64,000 nucleotides of DNA from Streptomyces caeruleatus (GTDB taxonomy: Bacteria > Actinomycetota > Actinomycetes > Streptomycetales > Streptomycetaceae): NCBI RefSeq assembly GCF_001514235.1, contig NZ_KQ948934.1, positions 62,001 through 126,000 of the forward strand. Reading direction: 5' to 3'. Positions 35,578-44,169 of the stretch are shown here, one piece after another. The first letter of the stretch is position 1. Each line of letters opens with the position of its first letter. The notes beneath the pieces were generated by a model. That model was not told where the DNA came from, searched no databases, and was given only the letters and a program-made list of their open reading frames with translations. The translations under genes were made by a program, and so were the position numbers.

Positions 35578-36030
35578 CTACGCAGGGGACCCGGAAGAGA
35601 ACCGCCGCAACAAGGGCGACAGCACCAGCACCGACTTGGTCCGCTCCACGAAGGGCTCCCCCGCGATCCGCTCCAGGACCCGCTCGAAGTGCCGCATGTC
35701 CGACGCGAAGACCTGCACGACCGCGTCCGCGTCCCCGGTCACGGTGGACGCGGCCACGACCTCCTGATACCGCTCAAGACCCCGCCGGATCGTGTCCGGC
35801 GAGGTGTTGTGGCGGCAGTAGATCTCGACGAACCCCTCGGTCTCCCAGCCGAGGGCCGACGGGTCCACCCGTACGGTGAACCCGGTGATGGCCCCGGTGG
35901 CGCGCAGCCGGTCCACGCGCCGCTTCACGGCGGGCGCGGACAGGCCGACGAGTTGCCCGATGTCCGCGTAGGAGCGGCGGGCGTCCTCGGCGAGGGCGTG
36001 CACGATGCGTTCGTCGAGATCGTTCAGCAC
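35578..36030 (-). CDS. Lrp/AsnC-family transcriptional regulator
   Basis: The 150-residue protein has an N-terminal HTH (LNDLDERIVHALAEDARRSY then LVGLSAPAVKRRVDRLRATG) and a C-terminal RAM/AsnC effector domain with TVTGDADAVVQVFASD. It should bind an amino acid and control transport and catabolism genes. GTG 36030 begins ten bases after the permease stop, giving the normal family length; the longer TTG start at 36075 would lie within the permease gene. The phased TTGCG sites before this operon and before davAB are candidate targets, and lysine the likely effector. Confidence 0.9.
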   Translation of the reverse strand: MLNDLDERIVHALAEDARRSYADIGQLVGLSAPAVKRRVDRLRATGAITGFTVRVDPSALGWETEGFVEIYCRHNTSPDTIRRGLERYQEVVAASTVTGDADAVVQVFASDMRHFERVLERIAGEPFVERTKSVLVLSPLLRRFSSGSPA

Positions 36031-36040
36031 TGCGGGTGGT

Positions 36041-37525
36041 TCACTTCGCTTCTGGCGTGGTTGCTTGCGTGGCAAGACGGGAACGGCGATAGCCGTACAG
36101 GAAGTAGAACACGAGTCCGGCGGCCATCCAGCACCCGAAGACCACCCAGGTCACGGTGTCGAGGCTGAACATGTTGTACGCGCAGAACAGGAAGCCCAGC
36201 ACCGGCAGTACCGGCCCGAACGGCACCCTGAACGTGCGCTCGAGCTCCGGTCGCCGGTAACGCAGGACGATCACCGCGATGTTGACCAGCGCGAAGGCGA
36301 ACAGCGTGCCGATGCTGGTGGCGTCGACGAGCTTGCCCAGCGGGATCAGGGCGGCGAGCGCACCGCAGAACACGGACACGATGATCGTGTTGAGCCGCGG
36401 CGCACCGGTCTTCCGGTGGACCTTGCCGAGCGCCTTCGGCACCAGGCCGTCCCGGGACATCGCGAACAGCACGCGGGTCTGGCCGTAGAGCACGGTCAGT
36501 ACGACGCTGGCGATGGAGATCACGGCGCCGAGGGCGAGCAGCGTGCCCCAGAAGCTCTGGCCGCTGACGTCGGTCATGATCGCGGCGAGGGAGGCCTCGG
36601 AGCCCTCGAACTTGGTCCAGTTCCAGGCGCCGACGGCGACGCCGGCGACGAGGACGTACAGCGCGGTCACGATGATCAGCGACAGCATGATCGCCCGCGG
36701 CAGGTCCTTCTTGGGGTCCTTGGCCTCCTCACCGGCGGTGGAGGCGGCGTCGAAGCCGATGTACGAGAAGAAGAGCGTGGCGCCCGCGGCGCTCACGCCC
36801 GCCATGCCGAGCGGCATGAAGTCGGAGTAGTTGCCGGACTTGAAGCCCATGAACCCGACCGCGCAGAACAGCACCAGCGCGGCGATCTTGACGGCCACCA
36901 TGATCGTGTTGGCGCGCGCGGACTCACGGACGCCGCCGAGCAGGAACACCATCGCCAGCAGGACGACGATCAGCGCGGGCAGGTTGATGATCCCGCCCTC
37001 GCCGGGCGCGGAGGACAGCACGGACGGGATGGTGACGCCTATGGTCCCGTCGAGCAGCTCGTTGAGGTACTCGCCCCAGCCGACGGCGACGGCGGCCACC
37101 GAGACGCCGTACTCCAGCACCAGACACCAGCCGCAGACCCAGGCGACGAGCTCGCCCATCGTTGCGTACGCATACGAGTACGAGGACCCGGCGACCGGGA
37201 TGCTGCCGGCCAGCTCGGCGTAGGACAGGGCCGAGAAGAGCGCCGTGAGACCGGCGATCACGAAGGCCAGCGTGACGGCCGGGCCGGCCTCCGGAACGGC
37301 GTCGCCGAGGACGACGAAGATGCCGGTGCCGAGGGTGGCGCCGATGCTGATCATGGTCAGCTGCCACATGCCGAGGGAGCGCCGCAGGGACCCTCCCTCG
37401 CCCTGGCCGCCCTCCGCGACCAGGTGTTCCACGGGCTTGCGACGTAGCAGGCGCGCGCCGACGCCCGGGGACGCGGGGGCGGCGGTCTGGCTTGGGTTCT
37501 GCGGTGGTGCGCCTTGGTCGAGCAC
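36041..37525 (-). CDS. Amino-acid permease, CAT (cationic amino-acid) family
   Basis: The 494-residue APC-superfamily protein carries a CAT-type N-terminus (LLRRKPVEHLVAEG then SLGMWQLTMISIGATLGTGI) and SYAELAGSIPVAGSSYSYAY, with 12 or more hydrophobic segments. The family imports arginine, lysine and ornithine, but some bacterial members differ. GTG 37525 has AAGGAG eight bases before it. It forms an operon with the Lrp/AsnC gene, and its upstream region holds the largest set of phased TTGCG repeats. Confidence 0.9.
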   Translation of the reverse strand: MLDQGAPPQNPSQTAAPASPGVGARLLRRKPVEHLVAEGGQGEGGSLRRSLGMWQLTMISIGATLGTGIFVVLGDAVPEAGPAVTLAFVIAGLTALFSALSYAELAGSIPVAGSSYSYAYATMGELVAWVCGWCLVLEYGVSVAAVAVGWGEYLNELLDGTIGVTIPSVLSSAPGEGGIINLPALIVVLLAMVFLLGGVRESARANTIMVAVKIAALVLFCAVGFMGFKSGNYSDFMPLGMAGVSAAGATLFFSYIGFDAASTAGEEAKDPKKDLPRAIMLSLIIVTALYVLVAGVAVGAWNWTKFEGSEASLAAIMTDVSGQSFWGTLLALGAVISIASVVLTVLYGQTRVLFAMSRDGLVPKALGKVHRKTGAPRLNTIIVSVFCGALAALIPLGKLVDATSIGTLFAFALVNIAVIVLRYRRPELERTFRVPFGPVLPVLGFLFCAYNMFSLDTVTWVVFGCWMAAGLVFYFLYGYRRSRLATQATTPEAK

Positions 37526-37647
37526 GCGCTGGCTCCTTATCGCTGCCGGTCAGGGCGGCAGGGACCGGCGGCGCCCATGCAGCTGGGACCCACCGAGCGG
37601 GGTCCCTGCCACGCCACGTACGAGGCGACAGCCTATGAGGAGTGGCG

Positions 37648-37725
37648 TTGCGGATGAAATGCAGCAACCTTGCGTGTACTCGCAAGATCATTGCGTTCCT
37701 GAGAGCTCGGTGGGTGTTCGTTGCG
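37648..37725 (-). promoter_or_regulatory. Phased TTGCG repeats upstream of the permease-Lrp operon
   Basis: TTGCG begins at 37648, 37670, 37691 and 37721 (plus strand), steps of 22, 21 and 30 bases. The second copy forms a perfect palindrome, CTTGCG at 37669-37674 and CGCAAG at 37681-37686. These lie 123-200 bases before the GTG. Periodic half-sites wrapping around an Lrp octamer are known for this family; assignment to the adjacent Lrp gene is inference. Confidence 0.6.
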
Positions 37726-37819
37726 TGGGGACTTTCGACCGTTGCAGGGTGCGGCTCGGTAGGGGCTGGTCGCATGCAGCCGTACCCGCCCCCTTGGGCG
37801 AACCGGCGTTGACCGAGCG

Positions 37820-39262
37820 TCAGCTCCAGCTGGCGTGCAGCGGCTTGCCCTCGGCGTAACCGGCCGCGCTCTGGATCCCGACGACCGCCTTCTCGGCGAA
37901 CTCCTCCAGGGACCCGGCACCGGCATACGTGCACGACGACCGCACGCCCGCGATGATCGAGTCGATCAGGTCCTCCACTCCCGGCCGGTCCGGGTCGAGG
38001 AACATACGGGAGGTGGAGATGCCCTCCTCGAACAGCGCCTTGCGGGCACGGTCGTACGCCGACTCGTCCGACGTACGGTTGGCCACGGCCCGCGCGGACG
38101 CCATGCCGAACGACTCCTTGTAGAGCCGCCCGTTGGCGTCCTGCTGGAGGTCGCCCGGCGACTCGTACGTGCCGGCGAACCAGGAGCCGACCATCACGTT
38201 GGACGCACCGGCGGCGAGCGCCATGGCGACGTCGCGCGGGTGCCGGACACCGCCGTCGGCCCACACGTGCTTGCCGTACTTCTTCGCCTCGGCCGCGCAC
38301 TCCAGCACGGCGGAGAACTGCGGCCGGCCGACGCCGGTCATCATGCGGGTCGTGCACATGGCGCCCGGACCGACACCGACCTTGATGATGTCGGCGCCCG
38401 CCTCGATCAGATCCCGCACACCCTCGGCGGCGACGATGTTGCCCGCGACGATCGGCACCCGCGGGTCGAGCGCCCGCACGGTCCGGATCGCGGCGATCAT
38501 CGACTCCTGGTGGCCGTGCGCCGTGTCGATGACGAGCGTGTCGACGCCCGCGTCGAGCAGCTGCTTGGCCTTGCCCGCCACATCGCCGTTGATGCCGACA
38601 GCGGCGGCGATACGCAGCTTGCCGTCGGCGTCGACGGCCGGGGTGTACAGCGTGGCGCGCAGGGCGCCCTTGCGGGTGAGGATGCCGGCGAGGCGGCCGT
38701 CTGCGTCGACGGCGGGGGCGTAGCGCCGGTTGTGGTGGTCGAGGGTGTTGAAGGCCTCGCGCGGGTCGAGGCCGGCGTCGAGGAGCAGCAGGTCACGGGA
38801 CATGACCACTTCGAGCTGCGTGAAGCGGTCCACGCCGGACAGGTCGGTGTCGGTGACCACGCCGATCGGCTTGAAGTCGTCGTCGACGACCACACCGGCG
38901 TTGTGCGCGCGCTTGGGCAGCAGGGCCAGCGCGTCGGCGACGGTCTGGTGCGGGGCCAGCACGATCGGGGTGTCCAGGACGTGGTGGCGGCTCTTCACCC
39001 AGGAGACGACGTCCGTGACGACGTCGATCGGGATGTCCTGCGGGATGACGACCAGGCCACCGCGCCGGGCCATCGTCTCGGCCATCCGGCGGCCGGCGAT
39101 GGCGGTCATGTTGGCGACGACCAGCGGGATCGTGGTGCCCGTGCCGTCCGGGGAGCTGAGGTCCACGCCCTGCCGCGAGCCGACAGCGCTGCGGCTCGGG
39201 ACCATGAAGACGTCGTCGTACGTCAGGTCGTACGCGGGCTGGATGTCATTGAGGAAACGCAC
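37820..39262 (-). CDS. guaB1: GuaB1-type IMP dehydrogenase-related protein (GMP reductase)
   Basis: The 480-residue protein has the IMPDH/GMPR barrel with two CBS domains inserted (about residues 95-210). The active-site loop is GPGAMCTTRMMTGVG with catalytic Cys, and MRFLNDIQPAYDLTYDDVFM opens the protein. Mycobacterial GuaB1 has been shown to be a GMP reductase, so conversion of GMP to IMP is the likely role, with the CBS pair sensing nucleotides. I chose the GTG at 39262 because MRFLNDIQPAY is the family start; a GTG three codons earlier (39271) is also open. Confidence 0.9.
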   Translation of the reverse strand: MRFLNDIQPAYDLTYDDVFMVPSRSAVGSRQGVDLSSPDGTGTTIPLVVANMTAIAGRRMAETMARRGGLVVIPQDIPIDVVTDVVSWVKSRHHVLDTPIVLAPHQTVADALALLPKRAHNAGVVVDDDFKPIGVVTDTDLSGVDRFTQLEVVMSRDLLLLDAGLDPREAFNTLDHHNRRYAPAVDADGRLAGILTRKGALRATLYTPAVDADGKLRIAAAVGINGDVAGKAKQLLDAGVDTLVIDTAHGHQESMIAAIRTVRALDPRVPIVAGNIVAAEGVRDLIEAGADIIKVGVGPGAMCTTRMMTGVGRPQFSAVLECAAEAKKYGKHVWADGGVRHPRDVAMALAAGASNVMVGSWFAGTYESPGDLQQDANGRLYKESFGMASARAVANRTSDESAYDRARKALFEEGISTSRMFLDPDRPGVEDLIDSIIAGVRSSCTYAGAGSLEEFAEKAVVGIQSAAGYAEGKPLHASWS

Positions 39263-39394
39263 GTGCTGCACATCCCAGTCGATCAGAGGTGGCCCCCGGA
39301 CAGGTCAGCCAGGGGAGAAGAGCACGTACTTCATTGTCCCATGCTGACCGGATCGCGCTGCACGGTCGCTTCATACGAGCAGGTCAGAGGGGCG

Positions 39395-39706
39395 TTAGGA
39401 GGATCCTCCGAGAGCGAGCATGACACTGAGCGACGGCGCCCGGTCCACGGCCGCGGAGAACACCTCCTGGGCGATCTCCCACTCCTCGGGCCGCGCCTTC
39501 GCGTACGGCTGCCAGTTCCGTACGACGACGAGCAGCCCGTCCGCGGCGTCCTTGGGCCACACGGAGGGGTCGGAGAGGCTGTCGGCGAGGGCGTCCCAGT
39601 TGCGGCCGAACCAGTCGGGGAGCTCCAGGGTCAGGGCACAGCGGTCCATCAGGGACGCCTTGTCCGTCACCCCGTCGAGGTCCAGTGTGACCGCGAGGTC
39701 CGTCAT
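39395..39706 (-). CDS. Barstar-family protein
   Basis: The 103-residue acidic protein has the barstar fold signature: LDLDGVTDKASLMDRCALTL, then LPDWFGRNWDALADSLSD, then a C-terminal hydrophobic strand. Barstars inhibit barnase-type ribonucleases, but no barnase gene is adjacent, so the partner is encoded elsewhere or is an external toxin. ATG 39706 is chosen; the longer frame to 39766 lacks a ribosome site. It lies between the SorC-type regulator and GuaB1 on the same strand. Confidence 0.88.
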   Translation of the reverse strand: MTDLAVTLDLDGVTDKASLMDRCALTLELPDWFGRNWDALADSLSDPSVWPKDAADGLLVVVRNWQPYAKARPEEWEIAQEVFSAAVDRAPSLSVMLALGGSS

Positions 39707-39784
39707 CTCAGTACCGCCAAGTCCGTAGTGCTCGTAGATGAACGAAGGGGGCGGCCACCGGGCCACCCCCCTGCTGACATACCG

Positions 39785-40804
39785 TCACTGTCCGTCCGGG
39801 TCGGCCCTGTTGAGCGTCGACCTCGGGGTCGGCCCCGCCGTCATCAGCACGTCGGCCGCCGACGTGTCCGTCACCAGGCTGGTGACGAGCCCGGAGCGCA
39901 GCACCGCGTCGATCGCGGCGGCCTTGCGCGCACCGCCGGCGATGGCGACGACCTCCGGGATACGGCGGAGCTGGTCCGCCTTGACCGTGATGCACCGCTC
40001 TCCGAGGTCCCGTCCGACCCGGCGTCCCTCGGTGTCGAAGAGGTGCGCGGACATCTCGGCGGCGACGCCGAGCGAGGCGTAGTGGGCCCGCTCCTCGTCG
40101 CTGAGCATGTCGTGCACCGTCGAGATGCCGGGCTCCCAGGAGCCGATGGAGACACAGGCGACCGTGACCTTGTCGAAGTACTCGAAGGCCCGGGCGATTC
40201 CGGTCTGGTGGCGCAGCGCCGCCGCGGTGGCCGCGTCCGGCAGCAGCATCGGCGCGTAGATCGGGTGGGCGTCGCCGCCGGAGACCTGAGCGGCCCGCCG
40301 TACGGCCTCCACCGAACCGCGCTCGGCGGTCCCGGCGTCGTACACGCCCGTCAACTGCACGACCGTGCAGGGCGGCAGCCGGTCGAGGGCGGCCGCCATG
40401 TGGATGGTGGAGCGGCCCCAGGCCAGGCCCAGCACATCCCCCTCGTTCACCAGCTCGCCGAGCAGGTCGGCGGCCACTTCTCCCAGGTTCTCGGGGTCGG
40501 GCGTCTCCTCGGCCTCGGCCGGGGACTCGACCACGACGGCGTGCCTGAGGCCGTAGCGGGCGCGCAGCGCGTCCGAGCGCTCCGCGTCCAGCTCGGCCGG
40601 CACACGGATCTCGATGCGCACCAGATCCCGTTCGAGAGCGGTCTCCAGGACCCGGGCCACCTTGAAGCGGCTGACGCCGAACTCCTCCGCGATCTGGATC
40701 TTGGACTTGCCCTCAAGGTAGAAGCGGCGGGCCATGGCCGCCGCCTGCACCAGCTCAGCGGGTCCCATCCGCATGGCTGACCGGCCCGCCGACATACCCG
40801 ACAC
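39785..40804 (-). CDS. SorC/CggR-type sugar-binding transcriptional regulator
   Basis: The 339-residue protein has an N-terminal HTH (FYLEGKSKIQIAEEFGVSRF) and a large effector domain related to sugar isomerases, with GLAWGRSTIHMAAAL and IYAPMLLPD. Such regulators respond to phosphorylated sugars. GTG 40804 has GAGGAG six bases upstream and is preferred over the GTG at 40828; an ATG four codons in is another option. It follows rpe, with 102 bases between, on the same strand, so a pentose- or sugar-phosphate signal is plausible. Confidence 0.88.
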   Translation of the reverse strand: MSGMSAGRSAMRMGPAELVQAAAMARRFYLEGKSKIQIAEEFGVSRFKVARVLETALERDLVRIEIRVPAELDAERSDALRARYGLRHAVVVESPAEAEETPDPENLGEVAADLLGELVNEGDVLGLAWGRSTIHMAAALDRLPPCTVVQLTGVYDAGTAERGSVEAVRRAAQVSGGDAHPIYAPMLLPDAATAAALRHQTGIARAFEYFDKVTVACVSIGSWEPGISTVHDMLSDEERAHYASLGVAAEMSAHLFDTEGRRVGRDLGERCITVKADQLRRIPEVVAIAGGARKAAAIDAVLRSGLVTSLVTDTSAADVLMTAGPTPRSTLNRADPDGQ

Positions 40805-40906
40805 GGCGATCTCCTCACTGCTGTTCACACTCTGGATTCGCCGTTCATCCTTGCAGATCCGGCGCTCTTGATCCGCCCTGATGGGCGCCGTTCACGTTCC
40901 CTTGGC

Positions 40907-41593
40907 TCAGTGGTCGCATGCCCAGGCGGCGGTCTTCGTGACCGCCTCCGCCTGAGCACGCAGCCCACGGACCGCTTCGGCCGGGTCCTCGGCCCCGTAC
41001 ACCGCCGAACCGGCGACGAACACATCGGCACCCGCCTCGGCACATCGCTCGATGGTCGAGGCGGAGACTCCGCCGTCCACCTGGAGCCACAGCTGAAGGC
41101 CGTGCTTGCTGATCAACTCGCGGGTGCGGCGAATCTTCGGAAGCATGATGTCGAGAAACGCCTGACCACCGAAGCCCGGCTCGACCGTCATGATCAGCAG
41201 CATGTCGAGTTCGGGGAGCAGATCCTCGTACGGCTCGACGGGTGTCGCGGGCCTGAGCGCCATGGAGGCGCGGGCGCCCTTGGCCCGGATCTCCCGGGCC
41301 AGCCGCACCGGTGCCGCGGCGGCCTCGACATGGAAGGTGACGGAGGAGGCCCCCGCTTCCACGTACTGGGGCGCCCAGCGATCGGGGGCCTCGATCATCA
41401 GATGGCAGTCCAGCGGAGTGTCCGTCGCACGGGCCAGGGACTCTACGACCGGCACGCCGAGCGTGAGGTTCGGGACGAAATGGTTGTCCATGACGTCGAC
41501 GTGGAGGTAGTCGGCTCCTTCGACCGCCTTCGCCTCGTCCGCGAGGCGAGCGAAGTCGGCGGACAGGATGCTGGGGTTGATCTGCACGGCCAT
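40907..41593 (-). CDS. rpe: Ribulose-phosphate 3-epimerase
   Basis: The 228-residue TIM-barrel enzyme interconverts ribulose 5-phosphate and xylulose 5-phosphate in the pentose phosphate pathway. The two metal-linked catalytic aspartates are in YLHVDVMDNHFVPN and LQVDGGVS, and CHLMIE and MTVEPGFGGQ complete the signature. It starts at ATG 41593. It is divergent from the MMPL transporter, 134 bases away. Confidence 0.96.
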   Translation of the reverse strand: MAVQINPSILSADFARLADEAKAVEGADYLHVDVMDNHFVPNLTLGVPVVESLARATDTPLDCHLMIEAPDRWAPQYVEAGASSVTFHVEAAAAPVRLAREIRAKGARASMALRPATPVEPYEDLLPELDMLLIMTVEPGFGGQAFLDIMLPKIRRTRELISKHGLQLWLQVDGGVSASTIERCAEAGADVFVAGSAVYGAEDPAEAVRGLRAQAEAVTKTAAWACDH

Positions 41594-41727
41594 GACCCAA
41601 GACTGCCATGTCCGGGCACGAATGTTCGCGCCGGTACAGACCTGAGACGTTCATCGGATGTTGTGTCCGGTTCGCCCGTGCCATGCTGGGCGCCCGGCGG
41701 GACCGTTGGACGGCTGCGGGGGTGGCC

Positions 41728-43902
41728 ATGACGGAGATCCAGGACGAGCGGTGGCCGCAGCGGCCACGGCCGACACGGTCGGGACAGCGAGGCATCGCGC
41801 ACCTGGTCTGCGGACGACGCGCCAAGTGGGTGGTGCTGGTCCTGTGGCTTGCGGTGCTGTTCCTGACGGCACCCTTCGCACAGAAGCTGACCGACGCACA
41901 GGACAACGACGCGGCGTCCTGGCTGCCCGGCTCCGCGGAATCCACCCAAGTCCTGGAGATCTCCGAGAACTTCAGGCCGGAGCAGATCCCCGCGGTCGTC
42001 GTCTACGCCCGCGACGGCGGCCTGACGGCCCAGGACCGGGCGGCCGTCACCGAGGACGTCGCCCAGCTCAAGCAGCTCACCGACCACGGCATCCGCGGCG
42101 CCGAGACCCGGGGCCCGGTCTTCGACCGTGAGGTGGACCCGCAGGCGGCCCAGGTCCAGGTCCCGATCACGATGGACGAGAAGGGCTGGGAGCGCATCGC
42201 GCCTGCCGTCGACTCCATCAGGGACGTCGTCGGCACGGGCGGCGCCGGACTCGCCGTGCACATCACGGGCCCCGGCGGCACGTCCGCCGACTTCTCCGAA
42301 GCCTTCGAGGGCATCGACTCCACGCTCCTCCTCTCGGCGATGGCGGTCGTCATCGTCATGCTCCTGATCACCTACCGCAGCCCGACCCTGCTCCTGGTGC
42401 CCCTCGTCGCCGTGATCGTCGCCCTGTTCACCGCGCAGGCCTTCATCTACCTCCTGGCGGAACACGCCGGCCTGACGGTGAACGGCCAGAGCGCCGGCAT
42501 CCTCACGGTCCTGGTCTTCGGCGCCGGCACGGACTACGCCCTTCTGCTGGTGGCCCGCTACCGAGAGGAACTGCGCCGTCACGAGGACCGCCACGAGGCG
42601 ATGGCCCTGGCCCTGCACCGCGCGGGCCCGGCGGTGATCGCCTCCGGCGCGACCGTCGTCCTGAGCATGCTGGTGCTGCTGGCGGCGGAGATGAACTCGA
42701 CGAGGGGCCTCGGCCCGGTGGCGGCGATCGGAGTCGCGGTCGCCCTGATCGCGATGATGACCCTGTTCCCCGCCCTCCTGGTCATCTTCGGCCGCTGGAT
42801 CTTCTGGCCGGTCATCCCCCACCTGGGCACGGAGAACCCGGACAGGCGAGGCGTCTGGGCCCGCATGGGCCGCCGTATCTCGCACCGCCCCCGCATGGTC
42901 TGGACGGTCACCGCGATAGCCCTGGCCGTCTGCTCCCTCGGCCTGATCCAGCTCCGCGCCGAGGGACTCGGCAACGCCGACGCCTTCACCGACAAACCCG
43001 ACTCCATCACCGGCCAGGAGATCTCCGAACGGTACTTCCCGGCCGGCAGCGGTGACCCCTTGGTCATCATCAGCAACCAGTCCCAAGCCGTCCAGGTGGG
43101 CCGGGCCGTAGCCGGAACAGACGGCGTCGTCCCCACCTCACTGGGCCTCCCACCAGGCACAAAACCTTCCTACGAAGGCAAGGTGCTCTTCGAGGCGACG
43201 ATGACCGCCCCCGCCGACAGCGAGGCCGCGAAACAGACCGTCGAACGGGTCCGGGACGCCGTCCACGCGGTACCGGACGCGGATGCGCAGGTCGGCGGCG
43301 GCACGGCGGCCCTGCTCGACATGGACGAGGCGACGACCCACGACAACATACTGATCATCCCGTTGGTCCTCGTGGTGGTCCTGCTGATCCTCACCGCCCT
43401 GCTCCGCGCCCTGATCGCCCCCCTGCTCCTGATCGGCACGGTGATCCTTTCCTTCACGGCCGCCCTCGGCATCAGCGCCCTGGCCTTCCGCCACCTCTTC
43501 GACTACGCGGGCGAGTCGACCGACTTCCCCCTCTTCGTCTTCGTCTTCCTGGTGGCCCTGGGCATCGACTACAACATCTTCCTCACCACCCGCATCCGCG
43601 AGGAAGCAGCCCACCAGGGCACCCGCCCCGGCGTCGTCACCGGCCTCGCCGCCACAGGCGCGGTCATCACCTCCGCCGGCCTGGTCCTCGCCGGCACCTT
43701 CGCCGCCCTCGGCACCCTCCCCATGGTCGCCTTCGCCGAAATCGGCTTCGCGGTGGCCCTGGGCGTCCTCCTGGACACCTTCATCGTCCGCTCGATCCTG
43801 GTGACATCCCTGTTCCTGGACGTGGGCCCGAAGGTGTGGTGGCCCCATCCCCTGGCCCGGAGCGAGGAGCAAGCGCCCACTCCCAACCCGTCCGGCGTCT
43901 GA
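41728..43902 (+). CDS. MMPL/RND-family transporter
   Basis: The 724-residue membrane protein shows the two-fold RND layout: an N-terminal helix, an extracytoplasmic loop, then clusters of helices in each half. It carries GAGTDYALLLVARYREEL in the first half and ALGIDYNIFLTTRIREE in the second, the proton-relay motifs of MmpL proteins. Such proteins export lipids or drugs; the substrate is unknown. ATG 41728 follows GGGGGTGG. The last codons and stop lie inside the first unit of a tandem repeat array, so its C-terminus has been altered by the repeat. Confidence 0.92.
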   Translation: MTEIQDERWPQRPRPTRSGQRGIAHLVCGRRAKWVVLVLWLAVLFLTAPFAQKLTDAQDNDAASWLPGSAESTQVLEISENFRPEQIPAVVVYARDGGLTAQDRAAVTEDVAQLKQLTDHGIRGAETRGPVFDREVDPQAAQVQVPITMDEKGWERIAPAVDSIRDVVGTGGAGLAVHITGPGGTSADFSEAFEGIDSTLLLSAMAVVIVMLLITYRSPTLLLVPLVAVIVALFTAQAFIYLLAEHAGLTVNGQSAGILTVLVFGAGTDYALLLVARYREELRRHEDRHEAMALALHRAGPAVIASGATVVLSMLVLLAAEMNSTRGLGPVAAIGVAVALIAMMTLFPALLVIFGRWIFWPVIPHLGTENPDRRGVWARMGRRISHRPRMVWTVTAIALAVCSLGLIQLRAEGLGNADAFTDKPDSITGQEISERYFPAGSGDPLVIISNQSQAVQVGRAVAGTDGVVPTSLGLPPGTKPSYEGKVLFEATMTAPADSEAAKQTVERVRDAVHAVPDADAQVGGGTAALLDMDEATTHDNILIIPLVLVVVLLILTALLRALIAPLLLIGTVILSFTAALGISALAFRHLFDYAGESTDFPLFVFVFLVALGIDYNIFLTTRIREEAAHQGTRPGVVTGLAATGAVITSAGLVLAGTFAALGTLPMVAFAEIGFAVALGVLLDTFIVRSILVTSLFLDVGPKVWWPHPLARSEEQAPTPNPSGV

Positions 43903-44092
43903 GGACGAGCCCCACCTCCAGCCCGTCCGCGTCTGAGGACGAGCCGCACCTCAAGCCCGTCCGGCGTTTGAGGACGAGGCCCACCTCCAGCCCGTCCGCG
44001 TTTGAGGGCGAGCCGCCCCTCCAGCCCATCCGGCGTCTGAGGACGAGCCCCACCTCCAGCCCGTCCGGCGTTTGAGGACGAGGCCCGAAGGG
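43885..44092 (+). repeat. Six-unit 34/35-bp tandem repeat
   Basis: Units start at 43885, 43920, 43954, 43989, 44023 and 44058, each 34 or 35 bases. They begin (A)GCCCGTCCGGCGT or the one-base-shorter GCCCGTCCGCGT and continue TTGAGGACGAG or CTGAGGACGAG. Units 1, 3, 5 and 6 have the long form; 2 and 4 the short form. The unit is the terminal part of the dispersed repeat of 44058-44161, so it looks like tandem amplification of that end. The first unit encodes the C-terminus of the MMPL transporter. Confidence 0.85.
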
Positions 44093-44161
44093 CCGACAGC
44101 GGGGTCGAAGGGGCGGAGCCCCTTCAAGGGATGGGACGGGTAGGGGCGGCGGGGGCGAAAA
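44058..44161 (-). repeat. Dispersed hairpin-rich repeat, copy B
   Basis: In the minus-strand direction this matches copy A (11291-11404): a shared head TCGCCCCCGCCGCCCCTACC, then GAAGGGGC/GCCCCTTC (44107-44125, loop GGA), a further hairpin GGCCC/GGGCC (44082-44094, loop GAA) and the end CTCAAACGCCGG. The middle part differs from copy A. It lies between the convergent MMPL and rsmB genes. Confidence 0.8.
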
Positions 44162-44169
44162 CCGCCAGC

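Noticed and set aside
43885..44092. Repeat array considered as CRISPR
   Set aside because: The units are directly contiguous, with no unique spacers, and no cas gene is near.
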